From NCBI GenBank assembly GCA_026708165.1, contig JAPOVO010000169.1, forward strand, positions 1-5,307: a DNA stretch of 5,307 nt, written 5' to 3'. The DNA comes from Chloroflexota bacterium. GTDB lineage: Bacteria; Chloroflexota; UBA11872; VXNJ01. The notes below the pieces were generated by a model. It had not been told where the DNA came from and did no database searches. It saw only the letters and a list, made by a program, of their open reading frames with translations. This document shows, one piece after another, positions 1-5,307 of the stretch. Every line of letters begins with the position of its first letter. Position 1 is the stretch's first letter. The position numbers and the translations under genes are program-made.

Positions 1-262
1 GGACATCCGGCTGAGCGCGTTCGAGATCACGGACCATCTCCTGAAAATAGTTGTCGATCTGCCCAGCATCCACGGCATGGCGATGGAGGTGGTGTCTTTC
101 AGCGAGATGGATAGCGCTCCGGCAGGACTGGCTGACGAGATTGCCGAGGTGCTGAACGCGGTCGGCGCGCAAGTGCTTTCCGAGGCATGGAGCTACGAAA
201 TCGAATTTCGAGAAGGCGACAAGTCTGAGACTTTTCGGGGCGAGATAGCAAGCGGTGACTGA
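1..262 (+). CDS. Unknown protein, C-terminal part (5' end outside window)
   Basis: The frame is open from the first bases of the window (first whole codon at base 2) to a TGA at 260-262, so this is the last 86 codons of a gene that begins upstream. An internal ATG at 77 exists but has no Shine-Dalgarno sequence before it, and the codons before it show the same GC-rich third positions as those after, so a start there is unlikely. The visible part is acidic and looks like alternating helices and strands; I see no catalytic motif, membrane segment or cysteine pair. Its stop overlaps the start of the next plus-strand gene, which suggests co-translation and perhaps a joint function. I do not recognise the family. 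That it is coding is fairly likely from codon use and the overlap; its function is unknown. Confidence 0.6.
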   Translation, partial: DIRLSAFEITDHLLKIVVDLPSIHGMAMEVVSFSEMDSAPAGLADEIAEVLNAVGAQVLSEAWSYEIEFREGDKSETFRGEIASGD

Positions 263-1052
263 GTCGGACCAGAGCGCCGTCTGGTGGACGCTGGAACACC
301 GGCTGCAAGCCGATCTGGCTTTCTTCGAGGACTACTCCAAATGGAGCGCGTTCAGGCTGATTCGTTCAAGCCGTGAACTGCTGGAGGCCTTCGAAGCTTC
401 CAGTTCTCGCGATGAGCGCAAGGACTTCGCGGCGCGCATCGCCCTAAATCACCGCGAAGCCCTGGAGACGTTCGGAGCGCTTTGCCATGGTCTGCAAACC
501 AGAGGCCAGGGTCCCGCGATTCGCGGGATATTGCACTGCACAGTGTCGCAAGCCCGCGACGTGCTGCGAAGCATACGAACCCGGTCCCAAGTGGGGTTCG
601 CGGAATTCCTGAATCTGGAGAGGGCGCTGGCGGTTGAAGGCGCCGCGCCAGCGGACTACGACGGCGATCTGGAGTCGTTTTGCGAGGAGCGGCGGGAAGG
701 TCTCGCGACCATTGCGGCAATCGCCGCGCAAAGCACGCTGTTCCAGTTCTTTTCACCGGGTGCAGGGCGATATCTACTGATCGGGGCGGGAAAGACTGTT
801 TCGGAAATCAAGACCGGGACCGCGTCCGAGATGCGCAGCGAGAGCAATTCCGGTTTCTTTATGGTCGACATTTCTCCGCCCGGTTGGACCGAGGATCCCG
901 ATCTGCTGGGAATCGGCGCGCCCGCGGTTCCGGCGATACTTCGCTCGTCGGTCAAGGAAATCGATTTCATGGCGAGCGAGGGGGCGGCGATAGCTTCGCT
1001 GGCCGCAGGACTGGCTCGTTCCGGCCATCTCTACGCCGATACGTCGGACTAG
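255..1052 (+). CDS. Hypothetical protein, 265 aa, overlapping the upstream gene
   Basis: This begins with a GTG inside the last codons of the preceding gene (8-base overlap) and ends at TAG 1050-1052. No good Shine-Dalgarno sequence precedes the GTG, so translation is probably coupled to the upstream gene. The codons favour G or C at the third position throughout, which supports this frame over its shadows. The first half (about residues 10-80) is rich in charged and aromatic residues and looks helical (WWTLEHRL, FFEDYSKW). Residues 149-180 are more hydrophobic, with a GAGKT string at 177-181 that is not a true P-loop. Residues 199-225 include a Pro/Gly-rich stretch (DISPPGW), and the end (about 243-258) is an Ala-rich helix. 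There is no signal peptide or clear membrane span, so it is probably cytosolic. I do not recognise the family. It converges with the methyl-transfer cluster, so position gives no strong hint that the two work together. Confidence 0.7.
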   Translation: MTESDQSAVWWTLEHRLQADLAFFEDYSKWSAFRLIRSSRELLEAFEASSSRDERKDFAARIALNHREALETFGALCHGLQTRGQGPAIRGILHCTVSQARDVLRSIRTRSQVGFAEFLNLERALAVEGAAPADYDGDLESFCEERREGLATIAAIAAQSTLFQFFSPGAGRYLLIGAGKTVSEIKTGTASEMRSESNSGFFMVDISPPGWTEDPDLLGIGAPAVPAILRSSVKEIDFMASEGAAIASLAAGLARSGHLYADTSD

Positions 1053-1082
1053 CTAACAGGCGTCAGGTTCCCGCGGGCGCGG

Positions 1083-1991
1083 TCAACCCGCGTGAAGGGC
1101 CTCCTCGATTTCGCTCCGCCGCAGTCCCGTGCCAATGAACTCGACGCGTGGGGCGGCGGAGCCGAACTCGTGAATATCCCAGCTACCCATGACGTATTCG
1201 ATTCGGACCATGCCATCGCCGGTCTCGATGAACCCTTTGGCCCGCACCACTTCTCCGAATCTGCCCTGCTCAACGGATTTGAGGAAGCCTTGGACTTGTG
1301 AGCGCGCGATTTTGGGAGGTTGGATCGAGAGCGTTTCCATGCCCTGGGTGGAGTCGGCGACCTCATGGTGGTGGTCGTGCTCGTCGTCATGGCTCGAATC
1401 GTCCGCGCCGTTTGCGCCGAATACGAGCATGGGGTCCACGTCGCAGTAGGTGGTCACGTACATCTGACCGGCGGGATTCAAGTCTCTGACGAATTTGCGG
1501 GCGCGATCGAGGTCTTCCTCATTCACGAGGTCGGCCTTGTTTATGAGCACCAGGGACGCTTGAGATATCTGGTCTTCGAAGAACTTGCCGAATGCGCGGC
1601 TGGCGAGCTCGTATTTGTTGGCGTCGAGGATCGTTGCTCGGGAGTCGACCGAGGCGAACTCGGCTATTTCGCGAAAGTCGAAGACCTCGTCGATCTGGTT
1701 AGGGGCTGCCAGCCCCGTAGGCTCGATGACGAGGCGCTCCGGATGGAATCGCTTTTCAAGCTCCTTGAGGGCGAGGAATAGGTCGCCGCGCAGCTCGCAG
1801 CAGATGCAGCCGTTGGGCAGCATCTGTACGTTCATTTCGTCGGATTCCAGAACGGTGCCGTCGATACCGACTTCGCCCATTTCGTTGACAAGCACGGCCA
1901 CGCGCTCGCGCACGGCAAGCTTGGGGATGAGGCTTCTGAGGAACGTGGTTTTCCCGGAGCCGAGGAATCCGTAAACGATCGTTACGTTCAT
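1083..1991 (-). CDS. CobW/COG0523-family G3E GTPase (metallochaperone)
   Basis: A 302-aa P-loop GTPase of the CobW/COG0523 family. Members bind a metal ion and use GTP hydrolysis to hand it to a client protein; known or proposed metals are zinc and cobalt. Visible signatures, in order: Walker A GFLGSGKTT at residues 8-16; the family's metal-binding CxCC motif within GCICCELRGD (cysteines 62, 64, 65); EPTGLA at 90-95; the guanine-specificity motif NKAD at 151-154; a His/Asp/Glu-rich loop HDDEHDHHHE at 201-210; and a CobW C-terminal domain from about 220 to the end. The ATG at 1991 sits only seven residues before the P-loop, as in other family members, although no good Shine-Dalgarno sequence precedes it. 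It lies 59 bases after the methyltransferase gene on the same strand and is the last gene of the cluster. The context suggests supply of zinc to the methyltransferase or cobalt to the corrinoid system; the sequence alone does not decide which. The family assignment is secure. Confidence 0.95.
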   Translation of the reverse strand: MNVTIVYGFLGSGKTTFLRSLIPKLAVRERVAVLVNEMGEVGIDGTVLESDEMNVQMLPNGCICCELRGDLFLALKELEKRFHPERLVIEPTGLAAPNQIDEVFDFREIAEFASVDSRATILDANKYELASRAFGKFFEDQISQASLVLINKADLVNEEDLDRARKFVRDLNPAGQMYVTTYCDVDPMLVFGANGADDSSHDDEHDHHHEVADSTQGMETLSIQPPKIARSQVQGFLKSVEQGRFGEVVRAKGFIETGDGMVRIEYVMGSWDIHEFGSAAPRVEFIGTGLRRSEIEEALHAG

Positions 1992-2050
1992 CTGAGGCGA
2001 TTGGAGCGGCGGTCAGGACCTGGACTCGTGTGCGCAGCGGGCGTCACGGC

Positions 2051-3148
2051 CTAGATCTCGATGCCCGCCTTCTCCTGCGCATCAATCTCCAAAACCGTGT
2101 CAGCGATCATTTTCAGGCTTGCGTCGCTGACTTGTGGCGGCACGGCGCACTCGGGGGAGATTACGTCGATTCCGGCGCTGTATACGTTCTTGACCTCTTC
2201 CTTGATGGCTTCGGGGTCGCCGTTCATCAGCGTGATGATGTTGCTGACGTTACCGACCAGCGGGAAGTCTCCCACTTCCTTTTTGGACTCGTGGGGGTCG
2301 TTCTCGTATGCGAAGTGGAAGGCGTCAAAGCCCGCTTCCTTGATGTACTTCATCCGGTCGAGCGTGTTGCCGCAGCAGTGGAGCATAACGGGGCCGTCGA
2401 TACGGGGAGCGATTTCACTGTGGACCGGCATCAGGAAATCGCGATAGGTATCCGCACGAACGAGGTCGCCGGTGGAGTGGTCGGCGAGAGTCAAGACGTC
2501 GGCGCCGGCCTCGAATTGCGCGTTAGCGAACATCACGGAGACGTCCTTGAGAACGTCGAGGCAACCGCGGACCCAGTCGGGGTCGAGGATGATGTTCAGC
2601 AGGAAGTCCTGCACACCGAACATGTGATAGGAGAGCGTCCACGGCCCCATCACCTTCCCGACGACGCAGGCGTCCGGGTGGCGCTTTCGAAGGATCCTGA
2701 TCGCATCGATTATTGATTTGGCTTCCGGGCGGTCCAGGAAGTCGTCGGGGATATTGGCTTCGTCGGGACCGCTCCAGAGCGGGGGCTGCTTGCATGCGGG
2801 CATCCTCGGGCCGGAAGTGATCTTGCCGTCCTGTTCGACGAAGGGATCTTCGCCCCACTCGACCGGCGCGCCCAGAGCCGCCGCTCCGTGAATGAGACCG
2901 AAGTACGGCATTACCGTGTCGTAGCCCAAGTCGGTGTAGCTCAACTCGGCCAAGCCGGCGATCTCCTCCGAGTCCATGTGGGCCACCGGCCATTCGTGTC
3001 CGGTGCGGCGCATCTGCTCGTAGGTGGCGGACGAGGTGATGTTTCCGACCGGGCGGCGGTCGACAGGTTCACGCTTGATCGCGGCGACGAAGCGTTCCCG
3101 AGGCGTCATTTCGTCGCTACTGCTCTTCGAGCTAATTACGTTGGCCAT
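2051..3148 (-). CDS. MtaA/MtbA/CmuA-type corrinoid methyltransferase (URO-D superfamily)
   Basis: A zinc-dependent methyltransferase with the uroporphyrinogen-decarboxylase fold, of the group that moves methyl groups between a corrinoid protein and a thiol or another substrate. It is not a haem-pathway enzyme: it carries the H-x-C...C zinc ligands of the MtaA/MtbA/CmuA group as His257-Cys258-Cys259 (in MLHCCGNT) and Cys334 (in SPECAVPP). The N-terminal family block MTPRERFVAAIKREPVDRRPVGN is present from about residue 14, and VMPYFG follows near 79. I chose the ATG at 3148 (365 aa) because a strong GGAGG lies five bases upstream; a GTG at 3154 is in frame but overlaps that ribosome site. The gene follows the corrinoid-protein gene by 116 bases. 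It could act as the second methyltransferase (methyl-corrinoid to an acceptor) or, like CmuA, as the enzyme that first demethylates the substrate. The substrate is unknown. The superfamily call is firm; the direction of transfer is inference. Confidence 0.92.
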   Translation of the reverse strand: MANVISSKSSSDEMTPRERFVAAIKREPVDRRPVGNITSSATYEQMRRTGHEWPVAHMDSEEIAGLAELSYTDLGYDTVMPYFGLIHGAAALGAPVEWGEDPFVEQDGKITSGPRMPACKQPPLWSGPDEANIPDDFLDRPEAKSIIDAIRILRKRHPDACVVGKVMGPWTLSYHMFGVQDFLLNIILDPDWVRGCLDVLKDVSVMFANAQFEAGADVLTLADHSTGDLVRADTYRDFLMPVHSEIAPRIDGPVMLHCCGNTLDRMKYIKEAGFDAFHFAYENDPHESKKEVGDFPLVGNVSNIITLMNGDPEAIKEEVKNVYSAGIDVISPECAVPPQVSDASLKMIADTVLEIDAQEKAGIEI

Positions 3149-3153
3149 TGGCA

Positions 3154-3158
3154 CCTCC
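3154..3158 (-). promoter_or_regulatory. Shine-Dalgarno site that sets the methyltransferase start
   Basis: GGAGG on the minus strand lies five bases before the ATG at 3148. Its last base is the first base of the upstream in-frame GTG at 3154, which argues that ATG 3148 is the real start. Confidence 0.8.
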
Positions 3159-3200
3159 GATCGCCGTCGCCCCCAATCCCGCAGGATCTCACGCCATGCT

Positions 3201-3232
3201 GATTTGCGTTTTTCTCATCGTATTTTATTGTG
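3201..3232 (-). promoter_or_regulatory. AT-rich patch, possible promoter before the methyltransferase gene
   Basis: Within the 116-base gap upstream of the methyltransferase gene this stretch is much richer in A and T than its surroundings. On the minus strand it holds TAAAAT (3227 down to 3222), five of six matches to a -10 hexamer. No convincing -35 element lies 16-18 bases upstream, so this is a weak candidate for an internal promoter. No terminator is apparent in the gap. Confidence 0.25.
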
Positions 3233-3264
3233 GCGGACCAGCGAAGCGGCTTGCTCAGACGGGC

Positions 3265-4137
3265 CTATTGATACCGCGCTACTTCCCGGTCCATGGCTTC
3301 CAGCAGTCTCTGAATAGCCGCGTCGTCGGCGCCCATGTCGCGGGCTTCAAGCGCGACTCCCCTGGCCGCTTCGGTTTCCTCGGTAATTTGCTGGGGGCTT
3401 TCACGTCGAATTGCTACTTCGAAGAGGTCTCTGGCCTCGAGCAAGAGCCGCCTGGCGGCTTCTTCGGGCGTCTCCTGGACCTCAACTCCCATCAACCGCT
3501 TGGCCAGAGCCACGCCGGCGGCGGCGTCGGCGCCGTATCCATGCGCGCCGACCTCGTTGGCCCAGTCCTGCGTCACGGGCGCGCCTCCGACGATCACGCT
3601 CACCTTGTCCCCAAGCCCGGCATCCTTGACAGCCTGGACGACGGTTGGGAAGTAGATCATCGTGGTCGTCAAGAGTGCTGAGAGTCCGATAATGTTGGCG
3701 TCGGTCTCTATGGCCTTGTCTATGTAACTTTGGGCGTCGCAGTCGATTCCCAGGTCGTAGACGACGAATCCAGCGCCTTCGAGCATCATTCCGAGCAGGT
3801 TCTTGCCGATGTCGTGAAGGTCGCCTCTAACAGTCCCGATAACGACCGTTCCGAGCGGCTCAGCTCCCGTCGCCGCAAGCAGCGGTTGTACGAGTGCCAT
3901 GCCCATTTTCATGGCGCGGGCGGACACCAGCACTTCGTGTACGTAGTACTCGTTGCGCCGGAATCTCTCACCGACGACGTCCATTGCGGGCAGCATTCCG
4001 TCGTTGACGATCACCTTGGCGTCGATCTCGTTGTCGATGCAGTCTTGAACCGACGAAACGGCCGTGGGTGCGTCGCCGCCGATGATCGCTTCGTGGAGTA
4101 TCTGGACCGTACTGGCAAAATCGAACTCTGCCGCCAC
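3265..4137 (-). CDS. Corrinoid methyl-carrier protein (MtxC/MetH B12-binding type) with C-terminal extension
   Basis: A cobalamin-binding methyl shuttle. Residues about 8-90 form the helical cap domain (family signature VVGERFRRNEYYVHEVL near 54-70, followed by AMKMGM). Residues about 95-215 form the Rossmann-like B12-binding domain. The D-x-H-x-x-G motif is GDLHDIG, with His108 as the expected lower-axial cobalt ligand, followed by GLSALL at 151-156 and VGGAPV at 183-188. These are the usual contact points for the nucleotide tail of the cofactor. The start is the GTG at 4137, with GGAGG seven bases upstream. At 290 aa it is about 70 residues longer than typical stand-alone carriers of some 210-220 aa. 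The extra C-terminal part (219-290) is charged, probably helical, and contains LEARD twice, 30 residues apart. It lies between metF and the zinc methyltransferase, its expected partners. Its methyl donor cannot be named from the sequence. Confidence 0.94.
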   Translation of the reverse strand: MAAEFDFASTVQILHEAIIGGDAPTAVSSVQDCIDNEIDAKVIVNDGMLPAMDVVGERFRRNEYYVHEVLVSARAMKMGMALVQPLLAATGAEPLGTVVIGTVRGDLHDIGKNLLGMMLEGAGFVVYDLGIDCDAQSYIDKAIETDANIIGLSALLTTTMIYFPTVVQAVKDAGLGDKVSVIVGGAPVTQDWANEVGAHGYGADAAAGVALAKRLMGVEVQETPEEAARRLLLEARDLFEVAIRRESPQQITEETEAARGVALEARDMGADDAAIQRLLEAMDREVARYQ

Positions 4138-4144
4138 CTAATGT

Positions 4145-4149
4145 CCTCC
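4145..4149 (-). promoter_or_regulatory. Shine-Dalgarno site for the corrinoid protein GTG start
   Basis: GGAGG on the minus strand lies seven bases before the GTG at 4137 and supports that non-ATG start. Confidence 0.8.
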
Positions 4150-4176
4150 AATTCGCCCTAAACGCCCGGCCTTATC

Positions 4177-4236
4177 GACTCTATTTGTAGAGCGCCGATG
4201 ACCGCCCGAGCTTTGCAGTCGCCTAACTGTAGAGTC
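4177..4236. repeat. Competing inverted repeats and direct repeat in the leader of the corrinoid gene
   Basis: GACTCTA (4177-4183) and TAGAGTC (4230-4236) are perfect inverted repeats. GACTCTA also overlaps CTCTA (4179-4183), which can instead pair with the nearby TAGAG (4188-4192) across a four-base loop. The two pairings are mutually exclusive. The same elements form a direct repeat TGTAGAG at 4186-4192 and 4228-4234, 42 bases apart. A smaller hairpin, CAGT (4216-4219) with ACTG (4226-4229), lies between. All of this sits in the 138-base gap between metF and the corrinoid gene, about 28 bases before the latter's ribosome site. The repeats are plainly visible; a role as RNA switch, processing site or protein operator is conjecture. 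Confidence 0.4.
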
Positions 4237-4275
4237 TGTAAGTCTAAGGTAGTTGTCGACTTCGCGCCGTTGCGT

Positions 4276-5145
4276 CTACCGCGCCCTCGCAGGCCGCGCC
4301 ATCTGCTCCAATAGCGGATCGGCCCAGAGTCGGGCCTGCTCTACCTGATTGAAGGTGAATACGTGGACGCCGGCGAATCCAAGATCGCGTCCGTTCCTGG
4401 GGCTGCTCAGTTTGGATAGCAGCTTGTCCGGGGTGTAGGAGGGTCTTAGAAACTGGCCCACCATGCCGAGTTTGGACTTGAGGAACCGCCGGGCGTCCGA
4501 CACGCCGCAGGTGCGAGCCAGCTCCAGGAGCCGCAGAGCGTTCATGGGCGAGGGGACTCCGATGAAGATCGGGAGAGAGACTCCTTTGTCGCGGATTCGC
4601 GCGGCCCACTCCAGCGTGGCGCTGGCGTCGAAGCACATCTGGGTCACGACATGGGTGGCGTGGGGCTGTTTGTCGGTGAGTGCCTGCATAAGCGAATCGT
4701 CCGGGACTACCGGATGGGTTTGCGGATAGCCGGCGATTCCGACGAATTCGAACCGACGCCCCATATCGGCGATTTCCCGCAGAAGCGCGAATGACGAATC
4801 GTAAGGTCCCCAAGGCGGGTCCGGATCGCCGCCGAGCGCCATGATTCCCCTTGTGTCGGTATCGGCCAGCGCGTCCATGACTTCGCGAAGATGCTCGCGC
4901 GACTTGATGGTTCGGGCGGTGACGTGAGGGATGGGACGGTAGCCTTTGCCAGTCAGCCGTTTGTGAAGCCTCAACGTGGGAACGATGCCGTTGGTCGGCG
5001 AGCACGAGATGCTGATCCTCGAATCGGGCGAAAGGTTCCGTAACACCTTTCGAAGAACGCCTTTGGCTGGGACGACTTCGAACTGCACTTGCGAAAGCAG
5101 GCCGCTGGAAACCCGAGCGTCACGCAGTAGTGCCTTACTCGCCAT
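4276..5145 (-). CDS. metF: Methylenetetrahydrofolate reductase (MetF-like)
   Basis: A flavin-dependent 5,10-methylenetetrahydrofolate reductase, a TIM-barrel enzyme that interconverts methylene-H4F and methyl-H4F. Visible family marks: FEVVPAKG at residues 22-29, where Glu23 matches the catalytic Glu of E. coli MetF (FEFFPP region); PIPHVTAR at 71-78; ALGGDPDPP at 103-111, with Asp107 in the place of the flavin-tuning Asp; GIAGYPQTHP at 136-145; TQMCFD at 168-173; PIFIGV at 192-197; and GVHVFTFN at 259-266 near the end. From the ATG at 5145 it is 289 aa, the normal bacterial length, with AGGAG five bases upstream. The frame stays open to an ATG at 5283, but those 46 extra codons have no ribosome site and no MetF homology that I can see. 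It is the first gene of the minus-strand cluster. Beside corrinoid methyl-transfer genes it may run in the oxidative direction, turning methyl-H4F from demethylation into methylene-H4F. A conventional methionine-supply role remains possible. Confidence 0.92.
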   Translation of the reverse strand: MASKALLRDARVSSGLLSQVQFEVVPAKGVLRKVLRNLSPDSRISISCSPTNGIVPTLRLHKRLTGKGYRPIPHVTARTIKSREHLREVMDALADTDTRGIMALGGDPDPPWGPYDSSFALLREIADMGRRFEFVGIAGYPQTHPVVPDDSLMQALTDKQPHATHVVTQMCFDASATLEWAARIRDKGVSLPIFIGVPSPMNALRLLELARTCGVSDARRFLKSKLGMVGQFLRPSYTPDKLLSKLSSPRNGRDLGFAGVHVFTFNQVEQARLWADPLLEQMARPARAR

Positions 5146-5307
5146 GTCGTCTCCTACTTTGACCACCTTTGCGATCTTCGATCCTTGGAAGCACCGGTAG
5201 ACGACTTGAGTCGATCCGGCCTTTGGCTCCCAAGCGGCGGCGCAGCGATGGTTGTTGAGCGTCGCCATGCTAGCATTACGCAATCTTACAGAGATGGGAC
5301 TGGGTAT
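5146..5307 (-). other. Upstream region of metF
   Basis: About 160 bases precede the preferred metF start. They contain a stop-free 46-codon in-frame extension beginning at ATG 5283, preceded in frame by TAA. They also contain a 10-base palindrome ATGCTAGCAT at 5267-5276. I looked for the conserved core of a cobalamin riboswitch (B12 box) and of a SAM-I riboswitch and saw neither. A promoter for the cluster would be expected here or just beyond the window, but no good -35/-10 pair stands out. Confidence 0.35.
5151..5155 (-). promoter_or_regulatory. Shine-Dalgarno site that sets the metF start
   Basis: AGGAG on the minus strand lies five bases before the ATG at 5145. The more distant in-frame ATGs at 5283 and 5268 have no such site, so the shorter, family-length protein is preferred. 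Confidence 0.75.

Noticed and set aside
783..797. GAGKT string in the 265-aa plus-strand protein, resembling a P-loop
   Set aside because: The spacing lacks the GxxxxGK[ST] pattern, and no Walker B or other nucleotide-binding motif follows.
1072..1092. CGCGGG / CCCGCG inverted repeat with a 9-base loop at the convergent gene ends, a possible bidirectional terminator
   Set aside because: The stem is only six pairs, it overlaps the stop codon of the GTPase gene, and no T-run follows on either strand. In GC-rich DNA such stems arise often.
2030..2716. Long plus-strand reading frame opposite the methyltransferase gene (228 codons)
   Set aside because: It is the antisense shadow of a well-supported conserved gene. 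It has no family-like features, and long antisense frames are common in GC-rich genes.
2051..3148. Uroporphyrinogen decarboxylase (HemE) of haem synthesis
   Set aside because: The protein has the H-x-C...C zinc ligands and N-terminal block of the corrinoid methyltransferase branch and sits among methyl-transfer genes, not haem genes.
5267..5276. Perfect 10-base palindrome ATGCTAGCAT upstream of metF as an operator
   Set aside because: Several 10-base palindromes are expected by chance in a window this size, and no second copy or longer dyad supports it.
5146..5307. Cobalamin or SAM riboswitch before metF
   Set aside because: The conserved core sequences of these classes are not visible in the minus-strand leader.

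Overview
This is a bacterial window of moderately high GC. Its coding strand is dominated by a four-gene, minus-strand cluster for corrinoid-dependent one-carbon (methyl) metabolism. Nothing in the sequence fixes the phylum. Tightly packed genes with clear GGAGG-type ribosome sites fit a bacterium. A folate-type MetF beside a corrinoid protein and a uroporphyrinogen-decarboxylase-fold methyltransferase is a combination known from free-living bacteria that feed methyl groups from environmental methylated compounds into tetrahydrofolate pathways.

Plus strand, 1-1052: two overlapping genes of unknown function. The first is cut by the left edge of the window. The second (265 aa) starts inside the last codons of the first. 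I recognise neither. They converge on the minus-strand cluster, with only about 30 bases between the two stop codons.

Minus strand, 5145 down to 1083, in transcription order: metF-like methylenetetrahydrofolate reductase; a corrinoid (B12-binding) methyl-carrier protein with an unusual C-terminal extension; a MtaA/MtbA/CmuA-type zinc methyltransferase of the URO-D superfamily; and a CobW/COG0523 GTPase metallochaperone. The gaps between them are 138, 116 and 59 bases. They could therefore form one operon, although the two larger gaps leave room for internal promoters or leader elements.

Working model (inference): the zinc methyltransferase moves a methyl group onto or off the cobalt of the corrinoid protein. 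The methyl group is passed to tetrahydrofolate. MetF then oxidises methyl-H4F to methylene-H4F, or runs in the opposite direction to supply methyl groups. The CobW-type GTPase supplies a metal, either zinc for the methyltransferase or cobalt for the corrinoid. The window does not show a substrate-specific MttB/MtmB/MtaB-type methyltransferase, a pterin-dependent methyl-H4F:corrinoid methyltransferase, or a RamA-type corrinoid reactivase. The substrate therefore cannot be named from this sequence.

Non-coding stretches: 4138-4275 contains a set of competing inverted repeats and a 7-base direct repeat. 3149-3264 contains an AT-rich patch that may hold a promoter. 5146-5307 is the metF upstream region and has no riboswitch that I can recognise. 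No RNA genes, mobile elements or CRISPR arrays were seen.
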